A program made the translations under genes and the position numbers. Positions 41,713 through 49,431 of a stretch of DNA of 64,000 nucleotides are shown here, in pieces (position 1 is the first letter of the stretch; each line of letters begins with the position of its first letter). The notes beneath the pieces were generated by a model. The model ran no database searches. It was not told the DNA's origin and was given only the letters and a program-made list of their open reading frames with translations. Location: contig NZ_CP063374.1 of NCBI RefSeq assembly GCF_015160875.1, positions 5,025,501-5,089,500 on the forward strand, given 5' to 3'. Source of the stretch: Streptomyces chromofuscus. GTDB lineage: Bacteria > Actinomycetota > Actinomycetes > Streptomycetales > Streptomycetaceae.

Positions 41713-44114
41713 ACAAGCACCGAAGAAGAACCGCACTCCTGGCCGTGGCAGGCCTCACCGGCGGCCTGCTTCTGACCGCACCCCAGCCCGCCTCCGCCGC
41801 CAACCTGATCAAGAACCCCGGCTTCGAGACGGCCGGCACCGCGGACATGCCGTACTGCTGGTCGAAGTCCGGCTGGGGCGACAACGACTTCACCTTCGAG
41901 ACGGTCGCCGACGCCCACTCCGGCAGCAAGGCCATGAAGGTCACGCTCACCCGCCGCCTGGAGGGCGACCGCAAGGCCCTGATCACCGAGTCCAGCACCT
42001 GCGCCCCGGTCGTCACGCCGGGCAAGCAGTACGACCTGGGCCTCTGGTACAAGAGCACCACGCCGGACGCCAACATCACGCTGTTCCGGCACGACGCCAC
42101 CGCCGGCTGGCAGTACTGGACGGACCTGAAGACGCTGCAGATGGCGGCCACCTGGACCGAGGCCACGGTGCGCACCCCCGAGGTCCCGGCCGGCACCGAC
42201 CGGATCTCCTGGGGCGTGTCCGTCTACGGCACCGGCTCCGTCACCACGGACGACTACACGATGGAGCAGGTCGCCGACCCGGTTCCGCCGCCGCAGTGCA
42301 CGGGCACGGCGCAGGAGTGCGCGAACGGCAGGTGGGACGTGCTGCCCGCGCAGAACCCGGTGCGCTCGATGCACTCCGTGGTGCTGCACAACGGCAAGGT
42401 GCTGCTGATCGCGGGTTCCGGCAACGACACCGCGATGTTCGAGGCGGGCACGTTCACCTCCGCGGTCTACGATCCGCAGAACGGCAGCTACAAGGTCATC
42501 CCCACGCCGGACGACATGTTCTGCGCCGGTCATGTGCAGCTGTCCGACGGGCGGGTGCTGATCATGAGCGGCAACAAGGGCTACCCGTCGGCCGACGGCA
42601 CGATCGGCTACCAGGGGTACAAGGACTCGTACGTCTTCGACCCGGCGACCGAGACGTACATCAAGACCAACGACATGAACGACGGGCACTGGTACCCGTC
42701 GGCGACCATCCTCGGCAACGGTGACGTGATCTCCTTCGGCGGGCTGAAGGAGGACTCCACCGGTTCGGTGACCGCCGAGCTGTGGTCCGAGGACGAGCAG
42801 CAGTGGCAGCCGCTGTGGAAGGTCAACCAGACCTGGTCCTACTGGGGTCTGTACCCGTCGATGATCCTGATGCAGGACGGCCGCCTCTTCTACTCCGGCA
42901 GCCATGTCTTCGGCAACAACATCCCCGGCACCGGCTCGGCGATCTACGACTACGGCGCCAACACCGTCACCCAGGTGCCGGGCCTGCAGAACAAGGACGA
43001 GCGGGACCAGTCGGCGAGCGTGCTGCTGCCCCCGGCGCAGGACCAGAAGGTCCTCACCCTCGGCGGCGGCAACATCGAGTCCAACCCGCAGGCGAACCGC
43101 CTCACCGACGTCATCGACCTGAAGCAGCCCAACCCGTCGTACGTCGCCGGACCGCCGATCCCGCAGGGCACCGTCGACCTCGGCAACGGGCCCGTCCCGC
43201 AGACCGGCAACCAGGGCAAGATGTACGTCTCCGCCGTGCTGCTGCCCGACGGGAAGGTTTTGGAGACGGGCGGCGCGCTGCACAACCGCGCCAACCCGGT
43301 CTTCGAGTCGTCGATCTACGACCCGGCCACCAACACGTTCGACCCGGTGGCCGCCGACCCCGAGGCCCGCGGCTACCACTCCTCGGCGTTCCTGCTGCCC
43401 GACGGCCGCGTGATGACCACCGGCGACAACCCGGGCAACGGCACCTGGAACCACAACGTGTCCATCTACACGCCGCCCTATCTGCTCAAGGGCCCGCGTC
43501 CGACGATCACTTCGGTGATCGACACCGAGTGGAACTACGGCGACACCCAGCGCATCACGGTGGACCGGCCGATCGTGAAGGCCGAGCTGATCCGCCCGGC
43601 CGCGGTGACGCACTCCTCCGACCCGAACCAGCGGTTCGTGGACCTGCCGCTGAGCGTGGACGGCAACAACATCGACCTCAACGTCACGAGCAACCCCAAC
43701 CTGGCCCCGCCCGGCTGGTACATGCTCTTCGCGGTCGACGCGGGCGGCGTGCCGTCGGTGGCCAAGTGGGTGCACCTGTCGGGCCCGCAGGCCCTGAGGG
43801 CCACCGACGCCTCCGCGCACGTCCACTCCTTCGCCGACGACCTGACCGGCAAGGTCACGGGGCCCGGCAAGAAGCGGTCGTCGCAGAAGGTGCCCACCAC
43901 GATCTCCGGCTGCGACCGCCACTACGGCTCCGCCAACGTCTGTGTGCCGACGGCCTTCCCGAAGGAGGTCAAGAAGACGACGGTGGCTCGCTGCACCTGG
44001 CTGAAGCAGCACGACTACGGCCGGCTGAAGGTCAACGGCAAGGACGACCCGCTCCGCCTCGACCCCGACAAGGACGGCGTGGCCTGCGGAAAGGGGGACC
44101 TCAGGCGCCGCTGA
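41709..44114 (+). CDS. secreted copper-radical oxidase, GlxA/galactose oxidase type, with CBM and Excalibur-like domains
   Basis: 801 residues. Signal peptide (1-30, ending ASA), a jelly-roll carbohydrate-binding module (about 33-190, starting NLIKNPGFE), a Kelch-type radical oxidase core (about 200-680), and a C-terminal Cys-rich domain (about 710-800) with DPDKDGVACG (785-794) as in Excalibur calcium-binding motifs. Copper and cofactor residues map well: Cys272 (MFCAG) for the Cys-Tyr crosslink to Tyr308, then Tyr556-His557 (RGYHSSAF) and His635 (AVTHSS). It should oxidise a primary alcohol of a sugar to an aldehyde with release of H2O2. The length and architecture exceed those of GlxA (about 645, membrane-anchored). 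Coupled to the GT genes by a GTGA overlap. Confidence 0.92.
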   Translation: MNKHRRRTALLAVAGLTGGLLLTAPQPASAANLIKNPGFETAGTADMPYCWSKSGWGDNDFTFETVADAHSGSKAMKVTLTRRLEGDRKALITESSTCAPVVTPGKQYDLGLWYKSTTPDANITLFRHDATAGWQYWTDLKTLQMAATWTEATVRTPEVPAGTDRISWGVSVYGTGSVTTDDYTMEQVADPVPPPQCTGTAQECANGRWDVLPAQNPVRSMHSVVLHNGKVLLIAGSGNDTAMFEAGTFTSAVYDPQNGSYKVIPTPDDMFCAGHVQLSDGRVLIMSGNKGYPSADGTIGYQGYKDSYVFDPATETYIKTNDMNDGHWYPSATILGNGDVISFGGLKEDSTGSVTAELWSEDEQQWQPLWKVNQTWSYWGLYPSMILMQDGRLFYSGSHVFGNNIPGTGSAIYDYGANTVTQVPGLQNKDERDQSASVLLPPAQDQKVLTLGGGNIESNPQANRLTDVIDLKQPNPSYVAGPPIPQGTVDLGNGPVPQTGNQGKMYVSAVLLPDGKVLETGGALHNRANPVFESSIYDPATNTFDPVAADPEARGYHSSAFLLPDGRVMTTGDNPGNGTWNHNVSIYTPPYLLKGPRPTITSVIDTEWNYGDTQRITVDRPIVKAELIRPAAVTHSSDPNQRFVDLPLSVDGNNIDLNVTSNPNLAPPGWYMLFAVDAGGVPSVAKWVHLSGPQALRATDASAHVHSFADDLTGKVTGPGKKRSSQKVPTTISGCDRHYGSANVCVPTAFPKEVKKTTVARCTWLKQHDYGRLKVNGKDDPLRLDPDKDGVACGKGDLRRR

Positions 44115-44268
44115 GGATCAGCCCTGACACCATGAGCTGAGCACCCCACTGCAGCAGCACGGCCCCGAGCCTGGCGTACTGCCACCTGGCTCGGGGCCAT
44201 GCCCGTGCCAGGACGCCCAGCGCCAGAGCGGCGGCGGACCGACCGGTGAGCAGACGTGGACTGTTCAC
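44101..44268 (-). CDS. possible small membrane protein, 55 residues
   Basis: A short minus-strand frame from GTG 44268 to TGA 44101 encodes a peptide with two hydrophobic stretches (LTGRSAAALALGVLARA and LGAVLLQWGAQLMVSGLIL). More than 80% of third positions are G or C, as in real genes. No ribosome site is clear and it overlaps both the 3' end of the oxidase gene and the likely terminator at 44161-44198, so it may be spurious. Confidence 0.25.
   Translation of the reverse strand: MNSPRLLTGRSAAALALGVLARAWPRARWQYARLGAVLLQWGAQLMVSGLILSGA
44161..44198. terminator. bidirectional terminator after the glycan cluster
   Basis: Perfect 11-bp stem (44161-44171, 44188-44198) with a 16-base loop, between the convergent oxidase and Mut7-C genes. 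Confidence 0.6.
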
Positions 44269-44316
44269 GCCGCCGTCGCATCACCGCCGCCCACCGCCGG
44301 TGATCGGGCGACGTAC

Positions 44317-45048
44317 TCAGTCGGCCTGCGTCCGCATGCTCAGCGCCTGTTCCACGATCGCCTCCAGCTGGTCGTGGTGCGCGCCCTTCCAGTACGCCCG
44401 CCGGCACTCGCGGCACTGTGCGAAGACGTCGTACGACCGCTGTGTCCCGCCCTTCAGCTGCTCCGCCACCTCCTCCTTGGTGGCCTCCCTCAGCAGGCCG
44501 TTGCAGGCGGTGCACCGGGTCCAGGGGCGCAGGTCGGGGGAGAACCGGTCGAGGACGTCGCGGAGTTGGTCGTCGGGGCGGGTGCTGTAGACGTACGCGC
44601 CGGCCCACAGTTCGCGGCGGCGAAGCAGCCCCCGGTCGCGGCTGAGCATGACGCGCCGCTCGGCGGCCGAGCGGGCCGCCAGCGCGGGGTCGCCGATGTC
44701 CAGGGACTCGTAGGCCGTGTCCACGCCGAGCAGCCGCAGTCGGCGGGCGAGGGTGCCGAGGTGGACGTCGAGGAGGAAGCGCAGCGGGGCGCCGGGGACG
44801 CGTTGCGGGCGCCGGACCGCGTGGACGGTGACGGTCTCGCCGTCCTTCGGGACGTGGCCCGGCGGCACCTCGCGGCCGTCCACGACGAGCGCGCCGACCT
44901 CGGTGAGCGGGACGCCGAGCGACTCGACGACGTGGCCGAGCGTCGAGACGCCGTCCGTGCCGAGCGCGGTGGCGCCGCGCCGCCGGCCGTGCGGGACGAA
45001 CAGGTGCAGGTCGGTGGCGAACTGGACGTGGATCTCGGGTCGATTCAC
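44317..45048 (-). CDS. Mut7-C RNase-domain protein with ubiquitin-like N-terminus
   Basis: 243 residues. Residues about 1-85 form a beta-grasp, MoaD/ubiquitin-like Mut7-C-associated domain; residues about 88-235 are the Mut7-C PIN-like domain (RFLLDVHLGTLARRLRLLGVD, here as RFLLDVHLG and LARRLRLLGVD, then LSRDRGLL) ending with a zinc ribbon (CTAC ... CREC). It may be an RNase or RNA-binding protein; biochemical data for the family are scarce. It is followed on the minus strand by the glycan-cluster terminator. The upstream TetR gene ends only 4 bases before its start, so the two are one operon. Confidence 0.88.
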   Translation of the reverse strand: MNRPEIHVQFATDLHLFVPHGRRRGATALGTDGVSTLGHVVESLGVPLTEVGALVVDGREVPPGHVPKDGETVTVHAVRRPQRVPGAPLRFLLDVHLGTLARRLRLLGVDTAYESLDIGDPALAARSAAERRVMLSRDRGLLRRRELWAGAYVYSTRPDDQLRDVLDRFSPDLRPWTRCTACNGLLREATKEEVAEQLKGGTQRSYDVFAQCRECRRAYWKGAHHDQLEAIVEQALSMRTQAD

Positions 45049-45052
45049 GGGA

Positions 45053-45682
45053 TCAGGATGACAGGCCGTGCTCGTAGACGGTCAGGGCCCGGTCGACGAG
45101 GTCCGCGAGGTCCTCCCGGAAGTCGGTGCGCGCCCAGTACTGGGGCACCTCCATCAGCCCGCCGATCAGGGACATCGTGAGGACCCGCACCTCCAGGCCC
45201 TGCGGGTCCCGGCCGGTGCGCTCGCCGATGGCCTCGGCCAGCGACTGCCCGGCCTCCGACATGCTCTCCATCATCCGGGACCGCACCGCCGGGACGTCCG
45301 CCATCAGCCGGCACCGCAGCCGGGTCACTTCGAGTGCCTCTCCGACGCCGAGGCCGACGGCCTTGTGCATGATCTGCCGCAGCGACTCCGGCCAGGGCTC
45401 GTCCGCCGGTCGGGCCCGGAACTCCTCGAGCAGCGGCGGGGCGCACTCGTCCGTGAGGACGATGTCCTCCTTGGTGGGGAAGTAGCGGAAGACGGTCGAC
45501 GGCGACACCTCGGCGCGGTCGGCGATCTGCTCGATCGTCGTGGCGTCGTACCCCTGCTCCTCGATCAGGTCGTACGTCGCCGAGCGGATCGCCTCCCGCG
45601 TCCTGATCTTCTTCCGCTCCCGAAGCCCCGGCCGGGGGCGGTCGGCGGGAGCGGTGGAACGTGCCGCCGTCATGGTCGTCAT
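45053..45682 (-). CDS. TetR-family transcriptional regulator
   Basis: 209 residues. N-terminal helix-turn-helix (about 22-70): RTREAIRSATYDLIEEQGYD, split here as RTREAIRSATYDL and EEQGYDATTIEQIADRAEVS, followed by STVFRYFPTKEDIV. The C-terminal domain (about 85-205) is all helix and of TetR_C-like type; ligand unknown. It lies four bases upstream of the Mut7-C gene in the same direction and downstream of haemolysin III, separated by a terminator hairpin at 45721-45757. Confidence 0.92.
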   Translation of the reverse strand: MTTMTAARSTAPADRPRPGLRERKKIRTREAIRSATYDLIEEQGYDATTIEQIADRAEVSPSTVFRYFPTKEDIVLTDECAPPLLEEFRARPADEPWPESLRQIMHKAVGLGVGEALEVTRLRCRLMADVPAVRSRMMESMSEAGQSLAEAIGERTGRDPQGLEVRVLTMSLIGGLMEVPQYWARTDFREDLADLVDRALTVYEHGLSS

Positions 45683-45720
45683 TGTCGTGCATCGGCCACG
45701 GACGAGGCCATGTGCGCATG

Positions 45721-45757
45721 CGGAAGGGCCACGGCTCGCAAGCCGTGGCCCTTTCCG
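45721..45757 (-). terminator. hairpin terminator
   Basis: A 16-bp stem with one bulged base and a CGCA loop, just after the stop of the haemolysin III gene on the minus strand. Confidence 0.8.
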
Positions 45758-45767
45758 GGAGCTGTGA

Positions 45768-46490
45768 TCACGCGTGCTGGTACGCCACCATCGAGATCCC
45801 CACGTAGTGCACCACGAACGCCGCCAGCGTGAAGGAGTGGAACACCTCGTGGAAGCCGAACCAGCGCGGTGACGGGTTCGGCCGCTTGATGCCGTAGATG
45901 ACGCCGCCCGCGCTGTAGAGCAACCCGCCGACGACCACCAGCACCAGTACGGCGATGCCGCCGGTGCGCATGAAGTCGGGCAGGAAGAACACCGCCGCCC
46001 AGCCCATCGCGATGTAGCAGGGCGTGTACAGCCAGCGCGGGGCGCCGACCCAGAAGACGCGGAACAGGATGCCCGCCAGGGCCGCGGCCCAGATGCCCCA
46101 CAGCAGCCAGCGGCCCTTGCTGCCCGGCAGCAGCAGCAGGGTCAGCGGCGTGTAGGTGCCGGCGATGATCAGGAAGATGTTGGAGTGGTCCAGGCGGCGC
46201 AGGACGCCGTCCATGCGCGGGCTCCAGGTGCCCCGGTGGTACAGCGCGCTCACGCCGAACAGCAGGCAGGCCGTGAGGGCGTAGACCCCGCAGGCCACGC
46301 GCCCGCGGGCCGAGTCCGCGAGGGCGGTGAGCGTCAGGCCCGCGACCAGCACCGCCGGGAACATGCCGAGGTGCAGCCAGCCGCGGAGCTTGGGCTTGAT
46401 CGGATGCGGCAGGGAGAGCGCGCTCGGGATCCGGTCGGCGACCGGCGACTCCGAGGGCGCGTCGGGGGCGGACGCAGTCATGCGCGGCAT
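45768..46490 (-). CDS. haemolysin III family (YqfA/PAQR) membrane protein
   Basis: 240 residues with seven predicted helices. Family motifs are visible: ALYHRGTW near helix 2, RRLDHSNIFLIIAGTYTP in helix 3, and FHEVFHSFTLAAFVVHY near the end with the conserved His residues of the CREST/PAQR metal site. The family is related to adiponectin receptors; in bacteria its role is unclear and is probably membrane lipid homeostasis rather than haemolysis. ATG 46490 or 46481 could be the start; neither has a ribosome site. A CGTAA-G-TTACG inverted repeat lies 15 bases before the first. Confidence 0.92.
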   Translation of the reverse strand: MPRMTASAPDAPSESPVADRIPSALSLPHPIKPKLRGWLHLGMFPAVLVAGLTLTALADSARGRVACGVYALTACLLFGVSALYHRGTWSPRMDGVLRRLDHSNIFLIIAGTYTPLTLLLLPGSKGRWLLWGIWAAALAGILFRVFWVGAPRWLYTPCYIAMGWAAVFFLPDFMRTGGIAVLVLVVVGGLLYSAGGVIYGIKRPNPSPRWFGFHEVFHSFTLAAFVVHYVGISMVAYQHA

Positions 46491-46812
46491 CGTACCTACG
46501 GGACCGTAAGTTACGAATCAGTATCCGTCAGGAGTGGCCATCGTCTCACGGTAGCCGGGACGTCGCACGCAAGCCCCCAAGAGACGGTCATCCAAACCCA
46601 ACGTGCACGTAAAGAAACAAACGGGAACACAGAGGTGGTGGCCTTCCTCACGCCGCTCAGGTGGGCGGCCCTCTGGACAAATGCGCAGTCACCTCGGATG
46701 ATCAAATGAGTGCGGTCGGCACCGGATGAGCGCCAAAGGGAGTAAGCGAAGCATCCGGGTCGCAGCCCCCACGGGGCAGACAGACAAAAAAATCCCTCAT
46801 TTAGGAGCGATC
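46491..46812. other. 322-bp divergent intergenic region upstream of PEP carboxykinase
   Basis: No gene seen. It contains the CGTAA-G-TTACG inverted repeat (46505-46515) near the haemolysin III start, an A-rich segment around 46610-46635 and an A7 run near 46785 in the PEP carboxykinase leader. Promoters for both genes must lie here, but no clear -35/-10 pair stands out. Confidence 0.5.
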
Positions 46813-48636
46813 GTGGCGCGCGACATCGCGGCTCCCCCCGTCATCCCGACCAACCACCAGGAACTGATCTCGTGGGTGAACGAGATCGCCGAACTGACCC
46901 AGCCGGACAGCGTGGTCTGGTGTGACGGATCCGAGGCCGAGTACGAGCGACTGTGCGAAGAGCTCGTCCAGAAGGGAACCTTCCGGAAACTCGACCCGAT
47001 CAAGCGCCCCAACTCCTACTACGCGGCGTCCGACCCGACGGACGTCGCCCGCGTCGAGGACCGGACCTTCATCTGCTCCGAGAAGGAGGAGGACGCCGGC
47101 CCGACCAACCACTGGAAGGATCCCGCCGAGATGCGGGAGATCTTCGCCGGGGAGAAGGGCGTCTTCCGCGGCTCGATGAAGGGCCGGACGATGTACGTCG
47201 TCCCGTTCTGCATGGGCCCTCTCGGCTCCGACCTCTCCGCGATCGGCGTCGAGATCACCGACTCCGCCTACGTGGCCGTGTCCATGCGCACCATGACCCG
47301 CATGGGACGGCCCGTCCTGGACGAGCTCGGCTCCGACGGCTTCTTCGTGCGTGCCGTGCACACGCTCGGAGCGCCGCTGGAGGAGGGGCAGCAGGACGTG
47401 CCGTGGCCGTGCAACAGCACCAAGTACATCTCCCACTTCCCCGAGACCCGCGAGATCTGGTCCTACGGCTCCGGGTACGGCGGCAACGCCCTGCTGGGCA
47501 AGAAGTGCTACGCGCTGCGCATCGCCTCCGTGATGGCCCGCGACGAGGGCTGGCTGGCCGAGCACATGCTGGTCCTGAAGCTCACCCCGCCGCAGGGCGA
47601 GCCGAAGTACGTCGCCGCCGCCTTCCCGTCCGCCTGCGGCAAGACCAACCTCGCGATGCTGGAGCCCACCATCTCCGGCTGGACGGTCGAGACGATCGGC
47701 GACGACATCGCCTGGATGCGCTTCGGTGAGGACGGTCGCCTGTACGCCATCAACCCGGAGGCCGGCTTCTTCGGCGTCGCGCCCGGCACGGGCGAGCACA
47801 CCAACGCCAACGCGATGAAGACGCTGTGGGGCAACTCCGTCTTCACCAACGTCGCGCTCACCGACGACAACGACGTCTGGTGGGAGGGCATGACGGAGGA
47901 GACCCCGGCCCACCTCACCGACTGGAAGGGCAACGACTGGACGCCCGCGTCGGGCACCCCGGCCGCGCACCCCAACGCCCGGTTCACCGTCCCGGCCGCG
48001 CAGTGCCCGATCATCGCGCCCGAGTGGGAGGACCCCAGGGGCGTGCCGATCTCCGCGATCCTCTTCGGCGGGCGGCGCGCCACCGCGGTGCCGCTGGTGA
48101 CGGAGTCCTTCGACTGGAACCACGGCGTCTTCCTCGGCGCCAACGTGGCCAGCGAGAAGACCGCCGCCGCCGAGGGCAAGGTCGGCGAGCTGCGCCGCGA
48201 CCCGTTCGCCATGCTGCCGTTCTGCGGCTACAACATGGGCGACTACATGGGGCACTGGGTCGACGTCGCCAAGGGCAAGGACCCGGAGAAGCTGCCGAAG
48301 ATCTACTACGTCAACTGGTTCCGCAAGAACGACGAGGGCCGGTTCGTCTGGCCAGGGTTCGGCGAGAACAGCCGCGTCCTGAAGTGGATCGTGGAGCGCC
48401 TTGAGGGCCGGGCCGAGGGCGTCGAGACGCCGATCGGCGTCCTGCCGACCAAGGAGGCCCTGGACACCGACGGCCTGGACATGGCCGACGCGGACCTGGA
48501 CTTCCTGCTCACCGTGGACAAGGAGGTGTGGCGCGAGGAGGCCGCGCTCGTTCCCGACCACCTCAACACCTTCGGTGACCACACGCCCAAGGAACTGTGG
48601 GACGAGTACCACGCCCTGGTGCGCCGCCTGGGCTGA
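46813..48636 (+). CDS. pckG: phosphoenolpyruvate carboxykinase (GTP)
   Basis: 607 residues, the standard length of the GTP-dependent family. The kinase P-loop FPSACGKTN carries the hyperreactive Cys275; the second kinase motif is GDDIAWMRF; NSTKYISHFPETREIWSYGSG, here as CNSTKYISHFPE and EIWSYGSGYGG, is typical of the PEP site. It converts oxaloacetate and GTP to PEP, CO2 and GDP, the entry to gluconeogenesis. GTG 46813 is chosen: AGGAG lies five bases upstream and the protein begins as family members do. The frame is open 29 codons further without support. Ends at a strong terminator. Confidence 0.97.
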   Translation: MARDIAAPPVIPTNHQELISWVNEIAELTQPDSVVWCDGSEAEYERLCEELVQKGTFRKLDPIKRPNSYYAASDPTDVARVEDRTFICSEKEEDAGPTNHWKDPAEMREIFAGEKGVFRGSMKGRTMYVVPFCMGPLGSDLSAIGVEITDSAYVAVSMRTMTRMGRPVLDELGSDGFFVRAVHTLGAPLEEGQQDVPWPCNSTKYISHFPETREIWSYGSGYGGNALLGKKCYALRIASVMARDEGWLAEHMLVLKLTPPQGEPKYVAAAFPSACGKTNLAMLEPTISGWTVETIGDDIAWMRFGEDGRLYAINPEAGFFGVAPGTGEHTNANAMKTLWGNSVFTNVALTDDNDVWWEGMTEETPAHLTDWKGNDWTPASGTPAAHPNARFTVPAAQCPIIAPEWEDPRGVPISAILFGGRRATAVPLVTESFDWNHGVFLGANVASEKTAAAEGKVGELRRDPFAMLPFCGYNMGDYMGHWVDVAKGKDPEKLPKIYYVNWFRKNDEGRFVWPGFGENSRVLKWIVERLEGRAEGVETPIGVLPTKEALDTDGLDMADADLDFLLTVDKEVWREEAALVPDHLNTFGDHTPKELWDEYHALVRRLG

Positions 48637-48719
48637 GCCCCACCGAGACTCCGCGGCCGGCCGGAACCGACTGTGCCCTGACCAGCTACATCGTCACGGC
48701 CGGCCGCGGTGACCCGTCA

Positions 48720-48757
48720 CCGAACAGCCCCGCACAACGGCGTGCGGGGCTGTTCGG
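48720..48757. terminator. strong bidirectional terminator
   Basis: Perfect 16-bp stem (48720-48735, 48742-48757) with a 6-base loop, between the convergent pckG and the TelA-operon end. Confidence 0.9.
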
Positions 48758-48798
48758 CGTCGCGGACCTGCAGCACCGACCCTCGGGCGGCGCCCGCG

Positions 48799-49431
48799 TC
48801 AGTTGCCCCTGACCGGCGGGCCCTGACGGGTTTCGCCCCGGTCCTGCAGGTACCGGGTGTGGGACTCCTGGCGGCGGACCTCGATCTCCCCGAGGCCCGC
48901 CGCCACCCGTGTCAGCTCCTCGTGCAGCAGGGACAGCTGCCGCTCCAGCTGGACCTCCGGCGACTCCTGCCCGGGGGTCAGCCGGGTCCACCAGCGGGTC
49001 CGGACGTAGCTGTCGACGCTCTCGGGCATGTCCTGCCGCACCGCCCGGGACAGCACGTGCACGCCCTCCGGGTCCTGTGCGAGCAGCGGGGCACCCCGCT
49101 CCGGGTCCAGCAGCGCCGTCAGCAGCTCGGTCAGCCGCTCCAGCCACTCGCCGGCGAAGTGCGGCAGCTCGGCCTCGCCGAGATAGCCGCGCAGCGTTGC
49201 CAGGTCGCCGCGCACCTCGTCGAGCTGCTCGCTCGGCGACGGGAAGCGGGGCGGCGCGGGCCGCTCCGGCGGCGCGATCAGCGCGCCCGCGCCGTACAGG
49301 CCCGCGACGACCACCGGCCAGTACGGCCCCGCCACGCCCGTGAAGGTGAGCACCAGGCCCAGGATGCCGCAGGCACAGCCGGTGAGGTTCTTGCGGGACT
49401 CCAGGTACGTCAGAGCCTTACTGGTAGCCAC
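48799..49431 (-). CDS. membrane protein at the end of the TelA/VWA operon
   Basis: 210 residues. Two membrane helices close together (about 16-33 and 37-54) are followed by a cytosolic, helical and Glu/Leu-rich region (about 70-200), probably coiled. I do not recognise the family, though it resembles proteins coded next to TelA and VWA genes. GTG 49431 has the ribosome site GAGGAG and overlaps the last 14 bases of the VWA gene, so translation is coupled. It probably anchors or couples the other operon products at the membrane; this is inference from context. Confidence 0.8.
   Translation of the reverse strand: MATSKALTYLESRKNLTGCACGILGLVLTFTGVAGPYWPVVVAGLYGAGALIAPPERPAPPRFPSPSEQLDEVRGDLATLRGYLGEAELPHFAGEWLERLTELLTALLDPERGAPLLAQDPEGVHVLSRAVRQDMPESVDSYVRTRWWTRLTPGQESPEVQLERQLSLLHEELTRVAAGLGEIEVRRQESHTRYLQDRGETRQGPPVRGN

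Noticed and set aside
46726..46812. Earlier ATG start for PEP carboxykinase
   Set aside because: Adds 29 residues not found in the family; AGGAG is placed for GTG 46813.
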